A stretch of 64,000 nt of DNA from Halapricum hydrolyticum (GTDB lineage Archaea; Halobacteriota; Halobacteria; Halobacteriales; Haloarculaceae): NCBI GenBank assembly GCA_025517565.1, contig JAOPKD010000011.1, forward strand, positions 23,838-87,837, written 5' to 3'. The notes under the pieces are model-generated. The model saw nothing but the letters and a program-made list of their open reading frames with translations. It made no database searches and was not told the origin of the DNA. The position numbers and the translations under genes were made by a program. Positions 42,136 to 50,078 of this stretch are shown here, one piece after another (position 1 is the stretch's first letter; every line of letters starts with the position of its first letter).

Positions 42136-43193
42136 CAGATCACGCCCGTTACGCGTGCGGCTTCGCGCGCGGCCTCTTCGCTCATGCCGTTGCCGAGGAT
42201 CGTGTACCGGTCGCGGATCTCGTGTGCGGTGGTCAGCGCCTCGATCACTGTCGACTCGTCGATGCCAAGTTCCTCGGCCGTCGTCGGCGCGCCGATGCGT
42301 TCGAGCGCGGTGCGGATGTCACGCCACATGCCTTTCTCGCCGTCCTGGAGATATGCGGCAATGATCGAGCCGACGCCGACCTGATGGCCGTGCAGTGCCG
42401 CGTCCGGGACGAGCCGGTCGAGTCGGTGCGAGAAGAGGTGCTCGGCCCCCGAGGCGGGCCGCGAAGAGCCGGCGATCGACATGGCGACGCCCGAGGAGAC
42501 CAGTGCCTTGACCACGATCCAGGCGGACTCCTCGAGGCCTGGTTTGATCGAGTCGGCGTTCTCGACGAGCATCTCGGCGGTCATCTGAGAGAGCGCGCCG
42601 GCGTACTCGGAGTATTCGACGTTCTGGAGGCGGCGCGCGAGGTTCCAGTCCCGGACGGCCGTGTAATTCGAGATGATGTCGGCACAGCCGGCGGTCGTGA
42701 GTCGCCAGGGGGCGTCAGCGATGATCTCGGTGTCGGCCACGACCGCCAGCGGCGGTTCGGCGGCGACGCTGTGGCGCGTGTCTTTCTCCGGGACCGATCC
42801 ACGGCCCGAGACGATGCCGTCGTGGCTCGCGGCGGTCGGGACCGAGACGAAGCCCTGGCCGCGGTGATCGGCGGCCATCTTCGCGATGTCGATCGGTTTG
42901 CCGCCGCCGACGCCGACCAGAAACCCCGCCTCCATGTCGTCGGCGGCCTCGATGACGCGCTCGACCGCCTCGAAGCTGGCCGTCTCGACGACGACCGTTT
43001 CGGGCTCGCGCCCGGCCGCCGCGAACAGCTCGGCGACGCGCTCGCCGGCGACCTCTCTGGGTGTCGGGCTGGTGACGATCAACGGCCGTCCGGCGAGGTG
43101 GAGTTCCTCGACCGCCGTGACGGTGTCCTCGAGGACGCCGTGACCCACGAGGACGTTCCTGGGCAGTCGGATCCAGGTCGTCTTCTGGAACAT
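42135..43193 (-). CDS. egsA: sn-glycerol-1-phosphate dehydrogenase [NAD(P)+]
   Basis: 352 residues. Family features: FLVGVGGGKPIDIAKMAADH (nucleotide binding), SVPTAASHDGIVSGRGSV, LTTAGCADIISNYTAVRDW (metal Asp), GAEHLFSHRLDRLV and ALHGHQVGVGSIIAAY (metal His). It reduces dihydroxyacetone phosphate to sn-glycerol-1-phosphate, setting the stereochemistry of archaeal membrane lipids. An essential core gene. It converges on the histidine kinase with a type-1 palindrome between them. Confidence 0.97.
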   Translation of the reverse strand: MFQKTTWIRLPRNVLVGHGVLEDTVTAVEELHLAGRPLIVTSPTPREVAGERVAELFAAAGREPETVVVETASFEAVERVIEAADDMEAGFLVGVGGGKPIDIAKMAADHRGQGFVSVPTAASHDGIVSGRGSVPEKDTRHSVAAEPPLAVVADTEIIADAPWRLTTAGCADIISNYTAVRDWNLARRLQNVEYSEYAGALSQMTAEMLVENADSIKPGLEESAWIVVKALVSSGVAMSIAGSSRPASGAEHLFSHRLDRLVPDAALHGHQVGVGSIIAAYLQDGEKGMWRDIRTALERIGAPTTAEELGIDESTVIEALTTAHEIRDRYTILGNGMSEEAAREAARVTGVI

Positions 43194-43262
43194 ATCGAAG
43201 AATCGACGCCCCGCGTGAAAACCTTGCCGCCCGTTCAGCGACTGTGCCTCTCGTCGTGCCCC

Positions 43263-43483
43263 TTACCGCGACCTCCCCCGGTCCTCGATGAGCCTGTAGA
43301 TCTCTATCACGTCAGAGGCAGTCAGTTCACCGTCGTCGACGTCCGACAGAGCCTGATCGAGCCGCGAGACAGTTCCTTTGGCTTCGAGAACACGTTGTTC
43401 GTCGAGTTCGAAGAGGGGGTCCGGACTGTCGGCGGCGAGGACGCCTTCCTGGAAGACTACGAGGCGGCCCGAGTGACACTCAT
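43263..43483 (-). pseudogene. small acidic protein, start and body in different frames
   Basis: A reading frame ending at 43263 has strong haloarchaeal protein character: RLVVFQEGVLAADSPDPLFE, then LEAKGTVSRLDQALSDVDDG and ELTASDVIEIYRLIEDRGRS. It contains no ATG, GTG or TTG upstream of the coding-like part. The nearest ATG (43483, reading MSVTRAAS then stop) is in the neighbouring frame and would join smoothly to RLVVFQ if one base were added near 43463. It is therefore either a frameshifted gene, a sequencing error or a gene with an unusual start. It lies between egsA and an epimerase gene on the same strand. The family is not recognised. Confidence 0.45.
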
Positions 43484-43523
43484 GCGTGACGACGGCTGAC
43501 GTCCGGAAAGACGACCGACACAG

Positions 43524-44501
43524 CTAGAGCCGGTCCAGGACATCGATCTCGACGTCCCGGCGCGGACCCCGATCGCTCCCGTCCCGGTCACTCTCGCGGT
43601 GTTCGGCCACGGTCGCGTCGAGGGCTTCCGAATGCGGTGTCCACTCCCAGCCCAGATCGTGGAGCTTCTCGGCCGAGAGGAGATGCGGGCGGTCGTTGTA
43701 CAGCGGGAAATCGCCGGGTCGGAGGTCGGGCGCGAGCTCGCGAGCGCCGGCGTAGACCGTCTCGACGTCAGCGTCGCAGGCCGCCGCGAGAAGCTCCAGC
43801 AGTTCCGCCATCGCGGGGGCGTGGCGGTCACCCACGTTGTAGGCCTCACCGGCTTCCCCCTTCTCCGCGACGATTCGAAGCGCGCTGGCCACGTCGTCGA
43901 CGTACGCCAGCTGGTGCAACGACGTGCCGTCGCCGGGAACGACGACCCGGTCGTGATTGTCGATCCGGGCGAGCCAGTAGTCCAGCCGCTCGGTGTAGTC
44001 GTGGGGACCGTAGACGATCGTCGGGCGGACGCTCATCGCGCGGACGCCCGCCTCGGCGGCCGCGAAGACTGCCCGGTCGCCCTCAGCCTTGCGATTGCCG
44101 TAGGTTTCCGGGGAGTCGTCTCCGGCTTCGCGCTCGCTGCAGGGTTCGAGTTGCGTCTCGTCCTCGCGTTTCGGGATCCGGTGTTCGCCGTAGGCGGCCC
44201 CGCTGGAGACGAAGACGTACGCATCGACGTCCGCGAAGGCGTCGGTCGCGACCCGGACGTCTCGCGGGTGATAGGCCACCAGGTCGATCACGACGTCGGG
44301 GTCGAGACGGTCGGCGACGGCTCGCAGTCGCTCGTCGTCGCGTCGGTCACACCTGACGTGCTCGACCGCGGGATCGTCGGCGAACGGGTTCGGGTGACGG
44401 CCGCGGTTGCAGAGCGTCACGTCGTAGCCGTGCTCGCGAAACTCCGTCACTGTCGCCCGGCCGATGAAGCGCGTCCCGCCGATACACAGCACTGTGGGCA
44501 T
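43524..44501 (-). CDS. NAD-dependent epimerase (extended SDR)
   Basis: 325 residues from ATG 44501; a longer in-frame start at 44528 adds only basic residues. Rossmann start MPTVLCIGGTRFIGRATVTE, then VDAYVFVSSGAAYGEHRIPK, a catalytic YGNRKAEGDRAV (Tyr-x3-Lys), MSVRPTIVYGPHDYTERLDY and AYNVGDRHAPAMAELLELL. Close in type to the epimerase at 30138 and to plant/archaeal chloroplast-type NAD epimerases with the GGTRFIG start. Its substrate is unknown. It is followed by the broken small gene and preceded by another SDR gene on the same strand (54 bp gap). Confidence 0.9.
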   Translation of the reverse strand: MPTVLCIGGTRFIGRATVTEFREHGYDVTLCNRGRHPNPFADDPAVEHVRCDRRDDERLRAVADRLDPDVVIDLVAYHPRDVRVATDAFADVDAYVFVSSGAAYGEHRIPKREDETQLEPCSEREAGDDSPETYGNRKAEGDRAVFAAAEAGVRAMSVRPTIVYGPHDYTERLDYWLARIDNHDRVVVPGDGTSLHQLAYVDDVASALRIVAEKGEAGEAYNVGDRHAPAMAELLELLAAACDADVETVYAGARELAPDLRPGDFPLYNDRPHLLSAEKLHDLGWEWTPHSEALDATVAEHRESDRDGSDRGPRRDVEIDVLDRL

Positions 44502-44555
44502 GCCCCTACGTGTGGACGACGGAACCAAAACTGTTGGGCGCGCAGGTCCCCGACG

Positions 44556-45440
44556 CTACGCGAGAGACGCCTCGATCGCGTCGCGATACCCCTCGCGATA
44601 GGTCGGATAGACGAACTCGTAGCCGAGTCCCCGGAGTTTCTCGTTGCTGACGCGCTTGTCGGCCCCGACCCAGTTGCGGGCCGCTTCCGAGAGCTCGGGG
44701 TCGTCGAGCCGGTCGGCGACGGTCTGTTTGGGCGGTTCGGGTTCGCCGCATTGCTCGGCCAGCCAGTCGGCGAACGCCCACTTCTCGACGGGTTCGTCGT
44801 CGACGACGTTGACGACCTCACGGCGGGCGTGATCGCCTTCGAGCAGGAACCGAACGGCGCCGGCGGCGTCGTCCCGGTGGACCATGTTCAGGTGACCCTC
44901 GGTAACCGGCCCGTCGAGATACCGCTGCAGGCGGTAGCGATCCGGACCGTACAGGCCGGCGAATCGAGCGACTGTGCCGTCCGTGTCGTCGATCGGGCGC
45001 TGGCGGGCGATGGCTTCGGCCTCAGCCAGGGCCTGTCCGCGCTCGGTCCCGGGGTCGATGGACATCGCCTCGTCGACCCAGTCGCCGTCGTGATCGCCAT
45101 AAACGCCCGTGCTGGAGGTGTAGACGATCCGATCGGGGACAGCCTCTCGACCGCAGAAGTGGTCGATCGTCGTCCGCAGCCCGCCGACGTATGTCTCGCG
45201 GGCAGCGTCGGCACCGCGCCCGCCACTCGAGGCCGCGAAGATCACCCAGTCTGCGTCCGGAACGGCCGCGAGCGCGTCCGGTTCGGTGACGTCGGCTTTC
45301 ACGGCTGTCGCCCCGGTGTCCTCGACGGCACGGAGCCCCGACTCCGAGCGGCGAACGCCGATGACGTCGTGATCGGGCTGGAGCTGTCGTGCCAGTTCAC
45401 AGCCGACGTAGCCACACCCGAGGATTGCGACGCGGGTCAC
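44556..45440 (-). CDS. SDR-type NAD(P)-binding protein (YeeZ-like)
   Basis: 294 residues. MTRVAILGCGYVGCELARQL is a dehydrogenase-like Rossmann start. VIFAASSGGRGADAARETYV, RIVYTSSTGVYGDHDGDWVD and ARFAGLYGPDRYRLQRYLDG follow. The catalytic Tyr is not in a standard Tyr-x3-Lys, like atypical SDRs of the YeeZ type. It overlaps the upstream DUF5791-like gene by four bases (ATGA 45437-45440), so they are co-translated. Confidence 0.88.
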   Translation of the reverse strand: MTRVAILGCGYVGCELARQLQPDHDVIGVRRSESGLRAVEDTGATAVKADVTEPDALAAVPDADWVIFAASSGGRGADAARETYVGGLRTTIDHFCGREAVPDRIVYTSSTGVYGDHDGDWVDEAMSIDPGTERGQALAEAEAIARQRPIDDTDGTVARFAGLYGPDRYRLQRYLDGPVTEGHLNMVHRDDAAGAVRFLLEGDHARREVVNVVDDEPVEKWAFADWLAEQCGEPEPPKQTVADRLDDPELSEAARNWVGADKRVSNEKLRGLGYEFVYPTYREGYRDAIEASLA

Positions 45441-45895
45441 GAGTCGGCCTCCAGCAGACGGTGGATGCGAGCGTATTCGTCGAGCGTGATCGGGTGGCGC
45501 CCCTCGATTTTCTGTTGGACCGTCTTCGGATCCAGGTCACCACCGAGCCGTGCCGCGACGGCGTCGACGTCCATGACGGCCGTCGTCATGCCCATCAGCA
45601 GGATGTCACGGGCCTGCGCGGTGACCGCGTCGGCGTCCGGAAACTCGCCGGAGAGTGCGAGCACCGCGGCGGCGTCCGCGAGCGTGATCTCGCCGGCACG
45701 TCGAATCGCGACTGCGTCGTCGCCGGACGCTGTCCCGCCGGCGAGTGCGTCGACAGTCGTCCGCGAGAGCTCCGTCTCCGCGGCAACGGCCTCGGTTCCG
45801 TGCTCGTCGATCACGTCACTCAATACGTCCAGGTACGCGGCGAGCAACTCCTCCGGGTCGCGCTCGCCGGCGTCGGGAAACCGTCCTGTCAGCAT
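45437..45895 (-). CDS. DUF5791-like haloarchaeal protein
   Basis: 152 residues from ATG 45895. Pattern: MLTGRFPDAGERDPEELLAA, TELSRTTVDALAGGTA, ITLADAAAVLALSGEFPDAD, DILLMGMTTAVMDVDAVAAR and VQQKIEGRHPITLDEYARIH. This corresponds to the conserved haloarchaeal DUF5791 family; the helical layout resembles an HTH-like repressor without an obvious DNA-binding helix. It is the first gene of a probable operon with the SDR gene. Confidence 0.85.
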   Translation of the reverse strand: MLTGRFPDAGERDPEELLAAYLDVLSDVIDEHGTEAVAAETELSRTTVDALAGGTASGDDAVAIRRAGEITLADAAAVLALSGEFPDADAVTAQARDILLMGMTTAVMDVDAVAARLGGDLDPKTVQQKIEGRHPITLDEYARIHRLLEADS

Positions 45896-46004
45896 ACCCC
45901 CCGATACGGGACGTGGATACAAGTGGATAGTCGTTCACCAAGTGACACGATAGCACGCAACAGTACCGAGTAATGGGTTAGCACGACGTCGATGTGCCCC
46001 CGTG

Positions 46005-46012
46005 GATTTATA
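46005..46012 (+). promoter_or_regulatory. TATA box, leaderless promoter
   Basis: GATTTATA is centred about 28 bp before ATG 46037 and is bracketed by CGTG and CACG, a short symmetry that might let the ribbon-helix protein control itself. Confidence 0.55.
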
Positions 46013-46036
46013 CACGTCGGACCTAGAGCGACACAC

Positions 46037-46285
46037 ATGCCAAAAATCGAAGTTTCGTTGCCGGATCGGATCGAAAACGACATCCAGCGACTGATCGAGC
46101 AGGGCGAGTTCGTCAACCATGATCAGGCCGTCGAGGAGTTGCTGACGATGGGCGTCTCCGCCTACGACGTCGAAGAAGAGGATACGACGCCGGCTGCCGG
46201 AGAAGACATGTTCTCCCAGACCGTCGAAGACCAGCAGGATCCAGCGATGCAGGACGAACCGCGCGACGACGGCTACACGTTCTAG
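46037..46285 (+). CDS. ribbon-helix-helix (CopG-like) protein
   Basis: 82 residues. PKIEVSLPDRIENDIQRLIE and GEFVNHDQAVEELLTMGVSA form a strand-helix-helix as in CopG/MetJ regulators. An acidic C-terminal tail follows (EEEDTTPAAGEDMFSQT). It may bind DNA as a dimer. The next gene starts five bases downstream of its stop and is probably co-transcribed. Confidence 0.85.
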   Translation: MPKIEVSLPDRIENDIQRLIEQGEFVNHDQAVEELLTMGVSAYDVEEEDTTPAAGEDMFSQTVEDQQDPAMQDEPRDDGYTF

Positions 46286-46290
46286 AAACC

Positions 46291-46566
46291 GTGGACCCGA
46301 CGACGCTCGAATCGACACTCCGGACGGAGTTCGGCGCCACCGACCGAGCAGCACACGTGGTCGCCAGACAGGCGCGTGATCTGGCCGATTCCGGGCAGAT
46401 AACGTCCGATTTCGATTACGAACTGACCGCGGCGGTCGTCGTCTCGAACCTTCGTGACGCACCAGCCGAGTACTCCCTTGTCGAGCGCTGGAACTGGTGG
46501 CTCGGATCCCTGGAACTCTCTCACGGCGGCTACGAGCAGTTCCGGATCCGTCCCGGGGCCGTCTGA
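46291..46566 (+). CDS. conserved small haloarchaeal protein
   Basis: 91 residues from GTG 46291, five bases after the ribbon-helix gene. Sequence features: LRTEFGATDRAAHVVARQAR, SDFDYELTAAVVVSNLRDAP, and YSLVERWNWWLGSLELSHGG with three Trp near the C-terminus, ending in YEQFRIRPGAV. It looks like a single folded helical domain. I know similar hypothetical proteins in this neighbourhood but no function. Confidence 0.8.
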   Translation: MDPTTLESTLRTEFGATDRAAHVVARQARDLADSGQITSDFDYELTAAVVVSNLRDAPAEYSLVERWNWWLGSLELSHGGYEQFRIRPGAV

Positions 46567-46624
46567 TCGCGATCCACGCTCTCGAACCGGATTCTTTACC
46601 ACGCTGAAACGTGAGAGGAGACGT

Positions 46625-46849
46625 ATGAGCACGGACGGACGATTCGACGACGCACTCAGGCAGCCGTCGGACAGGCTCGAACTGTTCGGCACACTCACCG
46701 GTGTGTTGCTCGTGTTGATCGGGCTGGGAACGATTGCCGGGATGCCCTGGCAGACGAACGGCGACGCGGCGGTCTCAGTGCTGCAACTGCTGGGTGTGCT
46801 CGCGACGATGGGCGTCGGTGCCGGACTCGTCTGGCTGACCCGACAGTAG
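46625..46849 (+). CDS. 74-residue two-pass membrane protein
   Basis: From ATG 46625. A polar start (MSTDGRFDDALRQPSDRLEL) is followed by FGTLTGVLLVLIGLGTIAG and SVLQLLGVLATMGVGAGLVW, two membrane helices joined by MPWQTNGD. A TATA-like TTCTTTACC about 30 bp upstream (around 46592) suggests its own promoter. Conserved-looking, function unknown. It converges on the membrane-anchored extracellular protein gene. Confidence 0.75.
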   Translation: MSTDGRFDDALRQPSDRLELFGTLTGVLLVLIGLGTIAGMPWQTNGDAAVSVLQLLGVLATMGVGAGLVWLTRQ

Positions 46850-46867
46850 TACAACTCGCTCGAAAGA

Positions 46868-47941
46868 TCAGTCTTTGCTCGGAATATACGCCATTCCGAG
46901 CAGCAGGACCGCGGCGAAGCCACTCAGAATGACGACCCCCCACAGCCCGGCCTTGCGCTCCTCGTGGGAGTCGATCCGTTCCTGGGCCTCCTGGTAGGCG
47001 TCACGGGTTTCAGTCGTGTTCGGCGCGAGCTGGACGGTCGTCGAGTCGGGGAAGTGGACGAAATACGACTCGGCGTCGAGGTCGACCGACTGACCTTCAG
47101 ACAGCCCCACACTGATCGTTCTGGGGGCGGTCCAGTTCAGCGGGACCGCCGAGCGCGTGATGTTCCCGACCGTCGTCTCGTTGCTCTCGTACTGGAGCGT
47201 CTCACCCTCGGCGAGTGATTTGACTTCCGGATCAGGCAGGTACGCCGCGAGCGGCTGCTGGGTCCCGTTGCGGTACTGGACGTACTGCGTCCCGTCGGGT
47301 GCGGTCCCCAGCGAATCCTCGACGGCGTCGTCAGTCAGCAGCAGGCGAGTGACGTTCTGCTGCTGGACCAGCGAGGCTGTCGCTGGATCGGTCTCGTTCG
47401 GGATCGTGACCAGGTACGACGATCCCCACGAGACGGTCGCCTCGCTCGTCGCGATCTCGGTTATCGTCCCGTCAGGCACGAACTGCCCCTCCCGTTCGAA
47501 CGTGAGCGTCTCGCCGCGCTCGAAGGTCGTATTGATCGATCGGTTGTCGACCGCCTCGAGTCGAAGCGTCGGTGGATCAGCCGAGGCGTTCAACAGCACC
47601 CGGTGCTCGCGCCCGGAAAACTCGACTGTCGACCCGTTGGCAAGCGTCACCCGCTCGACTCGCTGGCCATCCCAGGAGACGATCTGCCAGGATACCGTCG
47701 AGTTGTGCTCGAGCGCCACCGTGTAGGTCGCCGCCGGGTCCGTCCAGGTCAGTTCGCCGGACTCGTCGCCGATCGACGCGACCGTGTAAGTTCGATCCCC
47801 GACCGTGAGCGTGTCACCCTCCGAGTAACGCTCGCCGGTGAGGTCGACCTGGGGTTGCTCTGCCATCCCGACGTACGCATACGCACCCGCACTGACGACT
47901 GCGAAGAGGACGAAATAGACCGCCGCGGCGCGTCGTTGCAT
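46868..47941 (-). CDS. membrane-anchored protein with large extracellular beta domain
   Basis: 357 residues. An N-terminal helix (AAAVYFVLFAVVSAGAYAYV) acts as signal-anchor. The following 280 residues are beta-rich and contain several N-glycosylation sequons (NSTV, NTTF, NVTR, NGTQ, NETT, NTTE). A repeated pattern of GDTLTVGDRTYTVASIGD, RGETLTFEREGQFVPDG and EGETLQYESNETTVGN suggests three to four related beta units. A C-terminal helix (GVVILSGFAAVLLLGMAYI) precedes a short charged tail. Topology predicts a cell-surface protein anchored at both ends. No enzymatic motif is visible. Confidence 0.8.
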   Translation of the reverse strand: MQRRAAAVYFVLFAVVSAGAYAYVGMAEQPQVDLTGERYSEGDTLTVGDRTYTVASIGDESGELTWTDPAATYTVALEHNSTVSWQIVSWDGQRVERVTLANGSTVEFSGREHRVLLNASADPPTLRLEAVDNRSINTTFERGETLTFEREGQFVPDGTITEIATSEATVSWGSSYLVTIPNETDPATASLVQQQNVTRLLLTDDAVEDSLGTAPDGTQYVQYRNGTQQPLAAYLPDPEVKSLAEGETLQYESNETTVGNITRSAVPLNWTAPRTISVGLSEGQSVDLDAESYFVHFPDSTTVQLAPNTTETRDAYQEAQERIDSHEERKAGLWGVVILSGFAAVLLLGMAYIPSKD

Positions 47942-48016
47942 ACCATGTCGATGGGATGGGCCGACGTATAATCGTTACCGTTCTTCCGATCACCGATTCT
48001 GTCGAAAACGACCGTC

Positions 48017-48979
48017 TCAGGCGTTATCGGCAATTATTTCCGCTACGTCATCCGCCGAGGGCAACCCGTCCATCGCACCGGTCGCGGTGGTCGCGAGCCC
48101 GCCCACCGCGCTCGCGTAGCGGACGGTCTCAGCCAGCGACGAACACTCCGAAAGGAATCCTGCGATCGAGCCCGCGAGGAACGCGTCGCCGGCGCCGGTC
48201 GTCTCGACGACGTCGACCTCGTACCCCCCGAATTCAGTCGTCGCCGGTCCCCACGGAGCCTCCTCGGAAGCGCGGGCCATCGCACCCTCGCTGCCGCGCG
48301 TGAGCATGACAGTGTGTGGCCCGCGCTCGAGGAGAGCCTCTGCGAGTTCCTCCTCGTCGGTCGCCTCGACCAGGACGGACAGGTCGTCCTGGTCCGTCTT
48401 GACGACGTCCGCGAGTCCGAGCGCGCGTTCGAGCGTCTCGACGAGCACGGATTCCTCGGGCCAGAGGTCCGCGCGCGTGTTCGGATCGAACGAGACGGTA
48501 CAGCCGTGTTCGTCCGCGCGCTCCATCAGCTCCAGAGTCGCCGACCGCGAGGGCTCGGTGTGCAGCGTGACGCCGCCGACGTGTACCCACTCGACGCGCT
48601 CCAGGGTCTCCGAGGAAACCGTCTCCGGCTGCATCGCGAACGTCGCCGTCTCGTCGGCGAAGAAAGTGAACGACTGATCGCCGTCTTCGTCCTCGCCGAC
48701 GAGCGTGTGGGCCGTCTTCCGCTCCGGATCGCGCTCGAGCAGTGTCTCGTGGACGCCGTTGTCGGCGAGCACGTCTGCGAGGTGATCGCCGAAGGGGTCG
48801 TCGCCGAGTCGTGCCCACAAAAGGGGCGGATGGCCGAGTCGAGCCAGCGCGACGGCGACGTTCGCCGGCGCACCGCCTGCCCGGCGCGTGAGCGTCTCCG
48901 CGTCGGCGATCGGACCGGAGGTCGCCGGAAACAGATCGATCAACGCCTCGCCCGCGACGAGTATCTGAGTATCGTCCAT
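48017..48979 (-). CDS. PfkB-family carbohydrate kinase (fructokinase-like)
   Basis: 320 residues. ILVAGEALIDLFP, TRRAGGAPANVAVALARLG (PfkB signature 1 region), GVTLHTEPSR, VSFDPNTRADLW, VVKTDQDDLSVL, and the catalytic signature VVETTGAGDAFLAGSIAGFL with the general-base Asp. Family members phosphorylate fructose, ribose, adenosine or KDG-like sugars; the GGAPANVA start suggests fructokinase. It stands alone with its own upstream AT-rich promoter near 48995. Confidence 0.92.
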   Translation of the reverse strand: MDDTQILVAGEALIDLFPATSGPIADAETLTRRAGGAPANVAVALARLGHPPLLWARLGDDPFGDHLADVLADNGVHETLLERDPERKTAHTLVGEDEDGDQSFTFFADETATFAMQPETVSSETLERVEWVHVGGVTLHTEPSRSATLELMERADEHGCTVSFDPNTRADLWPEESVLVETLERALGLADVVKTDQDDLSVLVEATDEEELAEALLERGPHTVMLTRGSEGAMARASEEAPWGPATTEFGGYEVDVVETTGAGDAFLAGSIAGFLSECSSLAETVRYASAVGGLATTATGAMDGLPSADDVAEIIADNA

Positions 48980-49274
48980 AGCGACTGTTTGTATTGATTA
49001 CCCAATAGGCATTGCCATTTTTCTCAACAGATACAACTGGTGTTGTTTCTCGTCAGTGTGACACGGCGACGGATCAACGAGAGATCGGATCGTCCTTTCG
49101 AAGATGAGCCACTGTCGGACGGACGTCCCGCCCTCGCTGCACTCGACCGGACAGGCTCCGGGGTCCGCGAGCGCCACTTCGTCGCACACGGCAGGAGCCG
49201 CGTCACGGAGGCGAGAGTACAAGCAGTGTCCGCCTTGCCCTGGCACTCATGTCCGTCGCAAGCCTACGTCGCGC
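48980..49274. other. 295-bp intergenic region
   Basis: This gap separates divergent genes. A Cys-rich frame on the minus strand (48998-49246) has composition unlike neighbouring proteins and is not credited. An AT-rich promoter-like stretch near 48990-49020 would serve the sugar-kinase gene. Confidence 0.35.
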
Positions 49275-49871
49275 ATGGATCGAAACGACGTCCGCCGCGC
49301 CTGGGACGACGTCTCCCGAACGTACGCACGCAAGCGTGATCCCGACGGCACCGACGCCGAACTGATCGACGAGCTACTCGAAGCGTGCCCACCGAACCCG
49401 ACCGTGCTCGACGTCGGGTGCGGCGACGGGGCCCGCACGCTCGCGAACCTCCCGGACGGGGCCGTCGGACTGGACTTCTCCCGCAAGGGGCTCGACCTTG
49501 CAAGTGAGACTGCCCCCGCAGCGCACTTGCTACAGGCCGACATGACACACCTCCCGCTTGCGGCGGACACGGTCGACGGGATCACTGCCTACCACGCCGT
49601 CTTCCACGTCCCGCGCGTGGAACAGCCAGGCGTCTACCGCGAGTTCGCACGGGTATTGAAGCCGGGCGGAACGCTCCTGATGACGCTGCCCGGCGGGCGT
49701 TTCGAAACCGTCCGGCGCGACTGGATGGGCGGCGAGATGTTTTTCTCCTCGCCCGGCCGCGATCGCACGCTCGATGCCCTCTCCGAGGCAGGATTCGAGA
49801 ACGTCCGGACCCGGGCGGTCGACGACCCGCTCGGCAGCGACAGCGAGTTCGTCTTCGCAGATTGGGCGTGA
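49275..49871 (+). CDS. class I SAM-dependent methyltransferase
   Basis: 198 residues from ATG 49275. Motif I is TVLDVGCGDGARTLANLPDG, motif II-like AVGLDFSRKGLDLA, then LLQADMTHLPLAADTVDGIT, and FARVLKPGGTLLMTLPGG (post-III). It is a Methyltransf_11-type small-molecule methyltransferase, substrate unknown. The stop is followed immediately by a half type-1 palindrome and the left edge of the accessory island. Confidence 0.92.
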   Translation: MDRNDVRRAWDDVSRTYARKRDPDGTDAELIDELLEACPPNPTVLDVGCGDGARTLANLPDGAVGLDFSRKGLDLASETAPAAHLLQADMTHLPLAADTVDGITAYHAVFHVPRVEQPGVYREFARVLKPGGTLLMTLPGGRFETVRRDWMGGEMFFSSPGRDRTLDALSEAGFENVRTRAVDDPLGSDSEFVFADWA

Positions 49872-49896
49872 TACGGAGTATCGTACGTCTGTTCCC
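49872..49896 (+). repeat. type-1 palindromic element, left half only
   Basis: ATACGGAGTATCGTACGTCT, then GTTCC, matches the left end of the type-1 family. The hairpin and right end are missing; unrelated DNA with a GGTTCAAATCC word follows. The truncation sits at the left edge of the island. Confidence 0.6.
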
Positions 49897-49949
49897 TGGT
49901 TCAAATCCCCAGTCGGTGATTGCTCGCGACGATTATCGCTCGGAAAATA

Positions 49950-49960
49950 AGCCAAGGGCC
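49950..49960 (+). other. possible attachment-site copy of the tRNA-Cys 3' end
   Basis: AGCCAAGGGCC is identical to the plus-strand sequence at the 3' end of the tRNA-Cys gene (63815-63825), in the same orientation. The two copies enclose the whole accessory gene set from 50079 to 63637. Eleven bases is short for an att core, so the call is tentative. Confidence 0.4.
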
Positions 49961-50078
49961 AGCTATTAGGCAGGTTTTTATATATTAGTATCAATTACTC
50001 AACGTTAATATTGCGTATTTCTCTATTCTAAAGGGCTAAAACGCCATATTTCGTCTGAATACAAAAAGCGTGTCCGAG

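Noticed and set aside
43263..44501. Programmed TAG read-through (or pyrrolysine) linking the epimerase and the small downstream frame
   Set aside because: There is no evidence of pyrrolysine machinery here; a one-base frameshift explains the frame more simply.
48998..49246. 82-residue Cys-containing frame upstream of the sugar-kinase gene
   Set aside because: Its composition is unlike haloarchaeal proteins, with no promoter or conserved pattern.
49896..49912. tRNA gene suggested by a GGTTCAAATCC T-loop word
   Set aside because: Only a T-arm-like hairpin is present; the upstream sequence lacks an anticodon arm and a matching acceptor stem.
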